From positions 1 through 7,007 of the forward strand of contig JAJAYR010000250.1 in assembly GCA_026786155.1 (NCBI GenBank): DNA of 7,007 bases, read 5' to 3'. Positions 1-5,290 of this stretch are shown piece by piece; position 1 is the first letter of the stretch; the number at the start of each line of letters is the position of its first letter. The notes beneath the pieces were generated by a model. That model did not search any database. It was given only the letters and a program-made list of their open reading frames with translations, and was not told the DNA's origin. Made by a program: the position numbers and the translations under genes. This stretch comes from Pyrinomonadaceae bacterium. GTDB taxonomy: Bacteria > Acidobacteriota > Blastocatellia > Pyrinomonadales > Pyrinomonadaceae.

Positions 1-590
1 AGCGAAAGTTCAAATTCGCTTTGCAGAGATTTTTCCTTGTCCTGCAAATACCACCGCTGCAAATTTTCCATTATCGGCGGCTTTTCCATTCCGCCGCTCC
101 GCAATTCGTGGAAATAATTCATCGCCGCTTGCGGTCTTGGTCCCCAAACGCCGATTTCTTCGAGCGTTTCCGCGTCGAGCGCGATAAGTTTCGGAATCGA
201 ACGCGCATCGTTTGTCAGATAGGCATCCATCAATTCGAGATTTTCGTCGCGCAAAACGTAGCGCGTTTCGATGTTCTCAGATTCCGCCGCGATTTTTTCA
301 ATCGTCGGGATATTCTGCGCCGCGTCGCCGCACCAGCCTTCGGTGATAATCAGCCAAATCATTTTTCGGTGAATGTTTTGCGCTTTTTCCTTTAGCGCGT
401 CGTTTAACTCAATCGTTTTTGCGAGCCGCTTCATTCGCTGGCGATTCAATTTTCCGTAATTAAACATCACTTCCGACTGGTTTTCGCCCGTCGTCTTTCC
501 TTCCGCCAATAAATCGTCAATTAACTTTAGATATTCGGCGAACGTCATTGATTTTTCAATGTAGCTTTTCATATTTTCTGTTTCTCTCAT
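1..590 (-). CDS. Thioredoxin-family protein (Thioredoxin_9-like), 3' end off the window
   Basis: The reverse strand is open from the ATG at 590 to the left edge, giving 196 residues with no stop, so the C-terminus is missing. The core is a strand (MIWLIITEGW, about 77-86) followed by WCGDAAQNIP with Cys87, and later a likely cis-proline in RSIPKL (Pro133). That is a thioredoxin fold, and the WCGDAAQ pattern is typical of the small cytoplasmic Thioredoxin_9 group. Only one active-site cysteine is present (CGDA instead of CxxC), so a classical dithiol exchange is unlikely; a monothiol or non-redox role is inferred. No signal peptide is visible. The ATG at 590 is preferred over the ATG at 572 because AAGGTG lies 9 nt upstream. 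The gene starts 51 nt after the Rrf2 gene on the same strand and carries a copy of the presumed Rrf2 operator, so it is the likely target of that repressor. Confidence 0.85.
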   Translation of the reverse strand, partial: MRETENMKSYIEKSMTFAEYLKLIDDLLAEGKTTGENQSEVMFNYGKLNRQRMKRLAKTIELNDALKEKAQNIHRKMIWLIITEGWCGDAAQNIPTIEKIAAESENIETRYVLRDENLELMDAYLTNDARSIPKLIALDAETLEEIGVWGPRPQAAMNYFHELRSGGMEKPPIMENLQRWYLQDKEKSLQSEFELS

Positions 591-605
591 TATGATTAAC
601 ACCTT

Positions 606-626
606 TGTAACGTCTTTTGATACAAA
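606..626 (-). promoter_or_regulatory. Candidate Rrf2 operator upstream of the thioredoxin-family gene
   Basis: On the minus strand the site reads TTTGTA, N, C, N, AAAG, N3, TTACA, and its outer halves form TGTA-N11-TACA (TTTGTA-N11-TACAAA if extended to 604). It lies 16-36 nt upstream of the thioredoxin ATG. The site at 1092-1112 has the same spacing and matches 16 of 21 positions. A TTGACT hexamer sits just upstream, but no convincing -10 box follows it. That Rrf2 binds here is inference. Confidence 0.5.
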
Positions 627-641
627 TAGAGTCAAAAAAAT

Positions 642-1088
642 TTAATTCAAAACCTTACCTTTTTTACAGCCGACTTCCTCGACCGCTTCCAAAACGCTTT
701 GCAAAGAAAACTGCGCGAGCTTCGCTTCGACGACGTCATTTATTTCCACCTGCAATTTTTCCAAAACGCACTGGATATTTTTACCAATTGGGCAATCATC
801 GTTCGTCTGACGATGAAGCGCAAAAGTCTTCCCGCACGAAATTGCTTTATGAATGTCCGCCATATTTATTTCCTTCGGACATTTTGCCAGGCGTGTTCCG
901 CCGTTCGCGCCCGTTTGCGAAACGACCAGTTTCGATTGATTCAAATCGCCGAGCAGCCGCCTGATAACGACCGGATTCGTGTTAACGCTCGCCGCGATAT
1001 AATCCGACTTCACGTTGTTCCCTTCGCCTGCTTTTGCGAGAACCGTCAAAATGTGAACTGCTATTGCAAATTGGCTGTTAGCTGCCAT
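642..1088 (-). CDS. Rrf2-family transcriptional repressor, YwnA-like
   Basis: A 148-residue winged-helix regulator. The N-terminus MAANSQFAIAVHILTVLA is the standard Rrf2 opening. The recognition region SVNTNPVVIRRLL (residues 34-46) and the wing GANGGTRLAK (60-69) are characteristic, and TFALHRQTNDDCPIGKNIQ (88-106) closely resembles the equivalent part of Bacillus YwnA. Cysteines are at 70, 85, 99, 107 and 141; Cys99-x7-Cys107 has NsrR-like spacing, but the first NsrR cysteine is not at the usual distance, so thiol sensing or metal/Fe-S binding both remain open. A longer reading from 1160 is possible, but the extra 24 residues lie on the promoter and operator and do not fit the family, so the ATG at 1088 is chosen. 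It probably represses itself and the thioredoxin-fold gene downstream. Confidence 0.9.
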   Translation of the reverse strand: MAANSQFAIAVHILTVLAKAGEGNNVKSDYIAASVNTNPVVIRRLLGDLNQSKLVVSQTGANGGTRLAKCPKEINMADIHKAISCGKTFALHRQTNDDCPIGKNIQCVLEKLQVEINDVVEAKLAQFSLQSVLEAVEEVGCKKGKVLN

Positions 1089-1091
1089 AAC

Positions 1092-1112
1092 TGTAATAAC
1101 TTTAGTTACAAA
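1092..1112 (-). promoter_or_regulatory. Candidate autoregulatory operator of the Rrf2 gene
   Basis: The site contains TGTAA-N9-TTACA on the plus strand, with a nested TAACT-TT-AGTTA dyad. It covers the -10 box and ends 3 nt before the Rrf2 start codon, an ideal place to block transcription. It shares 16 of 21 bases and the TGTA-N11-TACA spacing with the site at 606-626. Confidence 0.55.
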
Positions 1113-1127
1113 TATAAGGATTGTCAA
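1099..1127 (-). promoter_or_regulatory. Sigma70-type promoter of the Rrf2 gene
   Basis: A perfect -35 TTGACA (1127-1122) is followed after 17 nt by TAAAGT (1104-1099), a 4/6 match to the -10 consensus. A start point about 7 nt downstream would leave only a few bases before the ATG at 1088. The mRNA would be almost leaderless, consistent with the absence of a Shine-Dalgarno sequence there. Confidence 0.6.
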
Positions 1128-1199
1128 ATTGCCGGAATTACTGTTGTTTGAAACAGGCATAGCAACCTGCTTTAACCCAGATTGCCGATTATGAACTTT

Positions 1200-1234
1200 A
1201 AAAGTTTTAACTGCGAAAGCCGTTCAAAACTTTT
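1200..1234. repeat. AT-rich inverted repeat between divergent genes
   Basis: AAAAGTTTT (1200-1208) and AAAACTTTT (1226-1234) form a perfect 9-bp dyad around a 17-nt loop; GAAC (1193-1196) and GTTC (1235-1238) extend it after a 3-nt bulge. It lies between the divergent Rrf2 and Sm-like genes. Role unknown; there is no run of T typical of a terminator after it. Confidence 0.35.
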
Positions 1235-1299
1235 GTTCGATGTTTTCACTGGCATCTGAAAGTCGCAAACTGGGACAGTTGAAGAAAGTGTCACAATCA

Positions 1300-1328
1300 T
1301 TGTTTAGAGTTGCAATTTTGCTTATACC
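1300..1328 (+). promoter_or_regulatory. Possible promoter of the Sm-like exported protein gene
   Basis: TTGTTT (1300-1305) is separated by 17 nt from TATACC (1323-1328, 4/6). Transcription would start within a few bases of the ATG at 1338, again giving a very short or absent leader, which fits the lack of a ribosome binding site. Weak on its own. Confidence 0.3.
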
Positions 1329-1337
1329 CTCGAATGT

Positions 1338-1823
1338 ATGAAAATCAAAATTACAATTGTTCTTCTTATCTTTTCTTTATTTTTGACAGCAATGCCATTT
1401 TCATTTGCACAAACCTCGCAAAATGACTGGAGCGCAGTGCAAAAACTCACAACGGGAACTGATTTATTTATCAAGACCTCTAACGGTAAAACTATTAAGG
1501 GTTCTTTAGTAACCGTCAATGATAATGAAGTAGAACTATCCGTTAAAGGAAGCAATCGTGTATTACCCAGGAATAATATCGAAGCAATTTATTTCGCCGT
1601 GCCAAAATCAGGAAAACGCGCTAGACTCATCGGCGCAGGAGTCGGGTTTTTAGCGGGTGCTGCGGCAGCCGGAACATTGAATAGGGATGTAATTGATGAA
1701 AGAGATTATAACTATTCCGCTCTAGTGTATTTTCCTATTGCGGGTTTAATCAGCGGCGCATTCATTGGCGGTCTGTTTGGCAAAGGCAAGAAAAAAGGTG
1801 CGTTGATATACAAAGCAAAGTAA
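1338..1823 (+). CDS. Exported Sm-like protein with C-terminal glycine-zipper helices
   Basis: 161 residues. Residues 1-24 (MKIKITIVLLIFSLFLTAMP then FSFA) form a signal peptide with likely cleavage before QTSQ. Residues about 30-90 contain a small beta domain, with TGTDLFIKTSNGKTIKG, LVTVNDNEVELSVKG and LPRNNIEAIYF, that resembles the Sm/LSm-type barrel seen in many short exported acidobacterial proteins. Two glycine-rich hydrophobic segments follow (LIGAGVGFLAGAAAAG, about 97-112, and LVYFPIAGLISGAFIGGLFG, about 129-148), typical of glycine-zipper membrane helices. The protein ends in a basic LIYKAK-type strand. This suggests an envelope protein; no enzymatic motif is visible and I do not know the function. 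Its codons use visibly fewer NCG triplets than the neighbours, which may reflect a different history. It converges on the GntR gene and has no obvious partner. Confidence 0.8.
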   Translation: MKIKITIVLLIFSLFLTAMPFSFAQTSQNDWSAVQKLTTGTDLFIKTSNGKTIKGSLVTVNDNEVELSVKGSNRVLPRNNIEAIYFAVPKSGKRARLIGAGVGFLAGAAAAGTLNRDVIDERDYNYSALVYFPIAGLISGAFIGGLFGKGKKKGALIYKAK

Positions 1824-1853
1824 CGACGTTTTTAATGGAACGCAGTTCCGTCG
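1824..1853. terminator. Weak hairpin between convergent genes
   Basis: GGAAC (1837-1841) and GTTCC (1845-1849) form a 5-bp stem with a GCA loop, and CGAC (1824-1827) can pair with GTCG (1850-1853). It is placed where a shared terminator of two convergent genes would be, but neither side has a proper U tract, so termination is only a guess. Confidence 0.25.
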
Positions 1854-1871
1854 GTAATCAGAAACCTCAAT

Positions 1872-2762
1872 TTACCCGATTGATTCGCGCAATTTATCTA
1901 AAGATGAATCGGCAATCAGCCGAAAAACGCGAACTCTTTCGTCATTCGGGAACTCTTTCGCCGTCGCCAAATCGCAGATAATCAGCGAAACCGTTTGCAG
2001 ACCGTTTCGCCAATTAGTCTCGTTTGCCGAACGCACGACGAGCGTTTCCGGCGCGACGCGGGCGGCGAGCAAAAACATTTTCGCCAGTTCCAAAAACTTT
2101 TTCCAACCGGAGACGACGGCAATTAAATCGTCATCCGACGGACGCGCCTTGCCCGTCATCGAATCGGCGACGGAGTTGGCTTTGAGAAAAATACAGGTTT
2201 TGTTCGGCGGCAAAATTTGGTGCGCGTCAGGCATTCTATCAAATATCAAAGCGATTTGCGCTTCGTCGTCAACGCCGCTTTTTGCAAATTCTTCAAACGA
2301 AACGGAATCAACCGTTCGGTCGGTGGCGGCGCGGACTTCTTCAATCAAAATTTTTCGCAGTTCCGAATCCGATTCGACGACGAGAAAATGCGTCGGCGAT
2401 TTTGCCTCGAATCGTTTTTGCAAACGCGCTTTTATTTCGTCCGGTGAAAAATTATGCGCGGCGGCTTCCTGAAAAAAGCGATTGATAATTTGGTCGAGCG
2501 CGTCGAAGCCATTTACGCCGCTGCCGTTTTCGCGCACATAAACGCCGCTGCCTTTTTTGAATTCGACTAAATTTTGTTCGGCGAGTTCGCGGTAAGCGGC
2601 GGAAACGGTGTTCGGATGAATTTGAAAACGGCGGGCGAGTTCGCGGGTGCTGGGCAGTTTCTCGCCCGCCGACAAATCGCGGCTGACGATTCCGATTGAG
2701 ATTTGCGCGATGATTTGTTCGCGCACGGAAACTTCCGAGTTTTTCGAGAGCCAGATTTTAAT
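1872..2762 (-). CDS. GntR-family regulator, YtrA-like, probable ATT start
   Basis: Read from ATT at 2762, the product is 296 residues beginning MKIWLSKNSEVSVREQIIAQ, the expected opening of YtrA-type GntR proteins. The winged helix covers about 10-78, with LPSTRELARRFQIHPNTVS as the helix-turn-helix and EFKKGSGVYV as the wing. A GTG start at 2726 would drop the first 12 family-typical residues. GGAG lies 7 nt before the ATT, and an in-frame TGA precedes it by two codons, so no ATG, GTG or TTG is available further upstream. Residues about 82-296 form an alpha/beta domain (FLVVESDSELRKILIEEV, IALIFDRM, LIAVVSGWKKFLELAKMFLL, VSLIICDLAT) that is neither FCD nor UTRA as far as I can tell; ligand unknown. 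The coding region overlaps the dehydrogenase stop by 5 nt, so the two genes are translationally coupled and it may control that operon. Confidence 0.85.
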   Translation of the reverse strand: MKIWLSKNSEVSVREQIIAQISIGIVSRDLSAGEKLPSTRELARRFQIHPNTVSAAYRELAEQNLVEFKKGSGVYVRENGSGVNGFDALDQIINRFFQEAAAHNFSPDEIKARLQKRFEAKSPTHFLVVESDSELRKILIEEVRAATDRTVDSVSFEEFAKSGVDDEAQIALIFDRMPDAHQILPPNKTCIFLKANSVADSMTGKARPSDDDLIAVVSGWKKFLELAKMFLLAARVAPETLVVRSANETNWRNGLQTVSLIICDLATAKEFPNDERVRVFRLIADSSLDKLRESIG

Positions 2763-3909
2763 CGTTCATCTCCGATTCGTTGATATTTATATTGCGACGC
2801 GCCAGTTCCGCGACAAATTTGCCTGCGTCAATCGCTTTTTCCTGCGGAGTCGCACCGCGCATATTTGTTTCGCCGCGTGCCGCCATCTGCGCGATGATTG
2901 ATGCCGGAAACGCCGTTGTCCGCATCATCGCGCTTAAATTCGTCGCTTCGTCGTATTTATCAACGATGTCATAACGCAATCGTTTTCTTACGCCTTCTTT
3001 TACGCCGACAAATTCCAGCCGAATCAAAACGTAATCCGGTTCATCGGCGGGCAGATTTCTTTGCAGAAGTTCGCCCAAGACCTTGCGCGGTTTGACTTTG
3101 ACATAATCGGCGACAATTTCATCGCTCGAACATAAACCCAAATCAATCAGCGTTTTGAATCGTTCGCAATGTCCGGCGTAGCGAATCGTTTTGTAGTCGA
3201 GTTCTTTAATTACACCGAGAAAAGTTTCCGGCAAAGTCGAAGTTCCGCCCGAAGTCTGAAACGCTTCGAGCGCGGGAAAATCTTCAAACGAAAGACTTTC
3301 GAGTTCAGTCATCGAATCAACTTCCGCGATTTCGCCGCCGCGAATGACCCGCGCCGTTTCGACGTATTCGTTAATCAAACCTTCGACCGAAAAAACGAGT
3401 TGATAATTCAAAGGCGGCTGCGGATTCTGCGGCAGACCGCCGACGCGAATGTGAATTTCCTCAATTGCGTCAAAGCGATTTGCGCCGTGCATCGCCAAAA
3501 CCGAAACCATTCCGGGCGCGAGTCCGCAGTCGGGAATAATGTTTATTCCGGCTTTTTGCGCTTCCGCGTCGAGCGCAAGCTGCGAATCAACGACGTAATT
3601 ATTGCCGCCCAAATCGCAGAAATTCGTGTTTGTTTCAATCGCGGCTTTGGAAAGTTCGACGTTATGCCAATAATTAACGCACGAAATCGCCGCGTCGTGT
3701 CCGCGCATCAAACCGACGATTTTCCCATAATCGGCAACGTCAATTTGTTCAATTTTAATTTTCGGACTATTGAGTTTGGCGGCGACCGCTGCGGCTTTCG
3801 TCAAATCGAAATCGGCAACCGTTACCGCCGCTACGTCCGGCGAATTATAAATCAAATCATAAACCGCGCCGTGTCCCATTCGTCCCGCGCCGAGAACCAG
3901 AATCTTCAT
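2758..3909 (-). CDS. Saccharopine dehydrogenase-family oxidoreductase, lysine 6-dehydrogenase-like
   Basis: 383 residues. The N-terminal Rossmann motif is MKILVLGAGRMG (GAGRMG, 7-12), and VADFD (31-35) places an acidic residue after strand 2, which favours NAD over NADP. The segments NFCDLGGNNYVV and IIPDCGLAPGMVSVLA are hallmarks of the saccharopine dehydrogenase / lysine 6-dehydrogenase superfamily, as is the C-terminal return to the Rossmann side (NLSAMMRTTAFPASIIAQ). Length matches single-domain lysine dehydrogenase-like enzymes. The likely reaction is NAD-dependent oxidation at an amino-acid amino group, in the cytoplasm; the substrate (lysine, saccharopine or carboxynorspermidine-like) cannot be fixed from sequence. 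The start at 3909 has no Shine-Dalgarno sequence: the upstream stretch is the pyrimidine-rich arm of a long hairpin. It lies downstream of the PilZ gene and is coupled to the GntR gene. Confidence 0.85.
   Translation of the reverse strand: MKILVLGAGRMGHGAVYDLIYNSPDVAAVTVADFDLTKAAAVAAKLNSPKIKIEQIDVADYGKIVGLMRGHDAAISCVNYWHNVELSKAAIETNTNFCDLGGNNYVVDSQLALDAEAQKAGINIIPDCGLAPGMVSVLAMHGANRFDAIEEIHIRVGGLPQNPQPPLNYQLVFSVEGLINEYVETARVIRGGEIAEVDSMTELESLSFEDFPALEAFQTSGGTSTLPETFLGVIKELDYKTIRYAGHCERFKTLIDLGLCSSDEIVADYVKVKPRKVLGELLQRNLPADEPDYVLIRLEFVGVKEGVRKRLRYDIVDKYDEATNLSAMMRTTAFPASIIAQMAARGETNMRGATPQEKAIDAGKFVAELARRNININESEMND
2770..2773 (-). promoter_or_regulatory. Ribosome binding site deciding the ATT start of the GntR gene
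   Basis: GGAG on the minus strand is followed by 7 nt (ATGAACG) and then ATT at 2762. The ATG inside that spacer is the third-last codon of the dehydrogenase and would give only a 3-residue peptide. Confidence 0.5.
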
Positions 3910-3913
3910 AATT

Positions 3914-4001
3914 TAGAGTGGAGAGTGGAGAGTGGAGAGTCGGGAGTCGAGAGGAAAGTAATGGACTCTCGACTCCCGACTCTCTACTCTCCACTCTCTA
4001 C
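3914..4001. repeat. Heptad-built palindromic repeat (33-bp hairpin), MITE-like
   Basis: Both arms are tandem 7-mers. The left arm runs TAGAGTG, GAGAGTG, GAGAGTG, GAGAGTC, GGGAGTC, GAGAGGA; the right arm runs GACTCTC, GACTCCC, GACTCTC, TACTCTC, CACTCTC. Arms 3921-3953 and 3966-3998 are reverse complements at 32 of 33 positions around a 12-nt loop. TAATT occurs just outside on both sides (3909-3913 and 4002-4006), resembling a target-site duplication. It separates the PilZ and dehydrogenase genes, and no U tract follows the stem. Transposase-free; any mobility is inferred. Confidence 0.8.
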
Positions 4002-4007
4002 TAATTC

Positions 4008-4373
4008 CTACCATTCGTCGTGTTCTTCGGGCTTTTCGGCGGCGAGAATTTCGCCGGCGTATTCCCAGACTTTCTTTTTCCAAAGCCGCAAGGAGTCGGT
4101 CAATTCAAACGCCGCTTGCGGATGCGCGGCGTTGCGTTCGAGGCGAATGACCTGCGCCGTGACGGTTACTTCGTCTTCGGCATTTTCCGTTACGGTCAGA
4201 CTGACGCGGCTTCCGACCGCCGGAAGCGTACGCGGCAAGAAAACTAAAGTTCCGTGCTGTCCGACGTTTTCCGTCAATCCTTCCTGCACGATTTCGCGCC
4301 CGTGTTCGTCCTTCCACGCCACCCGAATCGGAAACGAAATGTTGTGCCGTGCGGCTTGCCGACGTTCTTGCAT
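4008..4373 (-). CDS. PilZ-domain protein
   Basis: 121 residues forming a single PilZ domain. The N-terminal ERRQAARHNISFPIRV carries the RxxxR signature (Arg5, Arg9). The second signature, normally D/N-x-S-x-x-G, reads ENVGQHG (Asn36, Gly38, Gly41), so serine is replaced by glycine; c-di-GMP binding is plausible but not assured. VGSRVSLTVTE and VTAQVIRLER (about 53-80) supply the remaining barrel strands, and a charged C-terminal helix with KPEEHDEW closes the protein. It is cytoplasmic with no signal peptide. The start at 4373 is preceded by GGAG with a 12-nt spacer, somewhat long. It is first in a minus-strand series with the dehydrogenase and GntR genes, from which the heptad hairpin now separates it. 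Confidence 0.85.
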   Translation of the reverse strand: MQERRQAARHNISFPIRVAWKDEHGREIVQEGLTENVGQHGTLVFLPRTLPAVGSRVSLTVTENAEDEVTVTAQVIRLERNAAHPQAAFELTDSLRLWKKKVWEYAGEILAAEKPEEHDEW

Positions 4374-4416
4374 AGATAAATTTTTCTCCAGAAATGTTTT
4401 TAAATACGTCGTTTGA

Positions 4417-4445
4417 AATATACGAAATCCGACGGGCGAAGTCTA
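4417..4445 (-). promoter_or_regulatory. Promoter of the PilZ operon
   Basis: TAGACT (4445-4440, 4/6 to -35), a 17-nt spacer and TATATT (4422-4417, 5/6 to -10). Predicted start near 4410, giving a leader of about 37 nt that includes the GGAG ribosome binding site. CGTCG (4407-4411) and CGACG (4430-4434) form a dyad around the -10 region. Confidence 0.5.
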
Positions 4446-4691
4446 ATATCAAAGCGCATTTATCCAGTCGTTACGGGAATGTTCGGCGCGTCGCGCGGCA
4501 AACGAATTTTGCCGCGCTGGACAAGACTCGCCGAAAGATGGTATTCTCCAATCTGTTTTTGAAAAACTCTTCGCGGAACAATCTGCGTTCGTCCCTCCAA
4601 GTTAAATAAAATTAAATTAGAAATTTTAGAAGCCGCTTCATTGCGGAGGCTTGGACGGAAGGAAACAAACCAACAATAAGGAGCAAATTTA
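4446..4691. other. Structured intergenic region and leader of the 3D-domain gene
   Basis: I recognise no confident gene here. It holds a strong hairpin at 4493-4517 (GCGCGGCAAA / TTTGCCGCGC, 10 perfect bp, 5-nt loop), a smaller one at 4555-4567 (GTTTT-TGA-AAAAC), an A/T-rich stretch at 4601-4630 and a third stem-loop at 4630-4652 (CCGC / GCGG inside AAG / CTT). I compared it from memory with c-di-AMP and c-di-GMP riboswitch cores and found no match. Confidence 0.5.
4518..4547 (+). promoter_or_regulatory. Possible promoter of the 3D-domain gene
   Basis: TGGACA (4518-4523, 5/6) is separated by 18 nt from TATTCT (4542-4547, 4/6). It would give a leader of about 138 nt carrying two stem-loops. 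The 10-bp hairpin at 4493-4517 abuts the -35 box. Confidence 0.35.
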
Positions 4692-5207
4692 ATGATAAAA
4701 AATCTCGCCGGAGGAAGCACATTCCTCGGCACGATTGGGTTAATAGGAAGTTTTTTCTTCTATTTCCAGCCAACCGTCGAAGCCGTCGTCGTTACGACCG
4801 ATTCGCAGCCGAATTTACAACAACAAGATAATCAAACAAATCAACCGGAACAGTTTCAAGTTCAAATTCCCGCCGAAGATTTACCCGATATTACAGATGA
4901 CACCGACAAAACCTCGACTCTGAAAGCGATGGCTTTCAAAGCGACGGCGTATTGTTTGAAAGGCAGAACGGCGAGTGGCGGAGGCGTTCGGCGCGGCATT
5001 GTCGCCGCCGACCCGCGCGTTTTGCCGCTCGGCTCGCGCATTCAGGTTAATGCCGGTTCATACACCGGAATTTATACGGTCGCCGATACGGGCGGCGCAA
5101 TCAAAGGTCGCATTCTCGATATTTGGGTTGCGAGTTGTTCGGAAGCCATCCGTTTCGGGTGCAAATCCGTGATGGTCAGCAAGCTCGGCAGAAACAAAAA
5201 AGGTTAA
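4692..5207 (+). CDS. 3D-domain protein (RlpA/MltA-fold peptidoglycan-active)
   Basis: 171 residues. An N-terminal hydrophobic segment (FLGTIGLIGSFFFYF, 11-25) acts as signal or anchor. A low-complexity Gln/Asp/Thr linker follows (about 36-76), and the C-terminal 3D domain covers about 80-166. The three aspartates that name the domain are visible: Asp107 in AADPRVLPLGS, Asp132 in VADTGGAIKG and Asp143 in ILDIWV. In MltA and related enzymes such aspartates form the lytic transglycosylase active site, so cleavage of peptidoglycan glycan strands outside the inner membrane is likely. The domain is complete; there is no LysM or G5 partner domain. AAGGAG (4678-4683) with an 8-nt spacer gives an excellent ribosome binding site for the ATG at 4692. 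It is transcribed away from the PilZ operon and faces miaA. Confidence 0.87.
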   Translation: MIKNLAGGSTFLGTIGLIGSFFFYFQPTVEAVVVTTDSQPNLQQQDNQTNQPEQFQVQIPAEDLPDITDDTDKTSTLKAMAFKATAYCLKGRTASGGGVRRGIVAADPRVLPLGSRIQVNAGSYTGIYTVADTGGAIKGRILDIWVASCSEAIRFGCKSVMVSKLGRNKKG

Positions 5208-5212
5208 TTTCT

Positions 5213-5246
5213 ACAATTTAATAAACACAATTTACAATTTACATTT
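5213..5246. repeat. Short ACAATTT heptad repeats
   Basis: ACAATTTA occurs at 5213-5220 and 5227-5234, and again in phase at 5234-5241, followed by ACATTT. The last copies have a period of 7. This lies in the A/T-rich spacer after the 3D-domain gene; no function is evident. Confidence 0.5.
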
Positions 5247-5290
5247 GAAGCCGATTTAATTTTATAAAACGGTTATTACTTTCTATTACT

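Noticed and set aside
21..395. Plus-strand frame at the left end
   Set aside because: It is antisense to the thioredoxin-family gene, and its Arg/Phe-rich composition is typical of a shadow frame.
699..1151. 150-residue plus-strand frame opposite the Rrf2 gene
   Set aside because: It mirrors a clear Rrf2 gene and shows no domain.
1089..1160. 24-residue N-terminal extension of the Rrf2 protein (start at 1160)
   Set aside because: The extension lies on a TTGACA promoter and the operator dyad, and the family normally begins at MAANSQF. The ATG at 1088 is the better start.
3169..4416. 415-residue plus-strand frame across the dehydrogenase and PilZ genes
   Set aside because: It is antisense to two well-recognised genes, has no recognisable domain, and reads through the heptad repeat (WRVESGESGVE), a common artefact of such repeats.
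4446..4691. c-di-AMP (ydaO) or c-di-GMP riboswitch upstream of the 3D-domain gene
   Set aside because: The conserved core segments remembered for these classes are absent from the sequence.
4460..4732. Minus-strand frame overlapping the 3D-domain gene start, whose last part (TTG near 4600) looks moderately gene-like
   Set aside because: It has no ribosome binding site and no recognisable family. RGKIRLPR is simply the translated 10-bp palindrome, and the frame overlaps the start of a certain gene.
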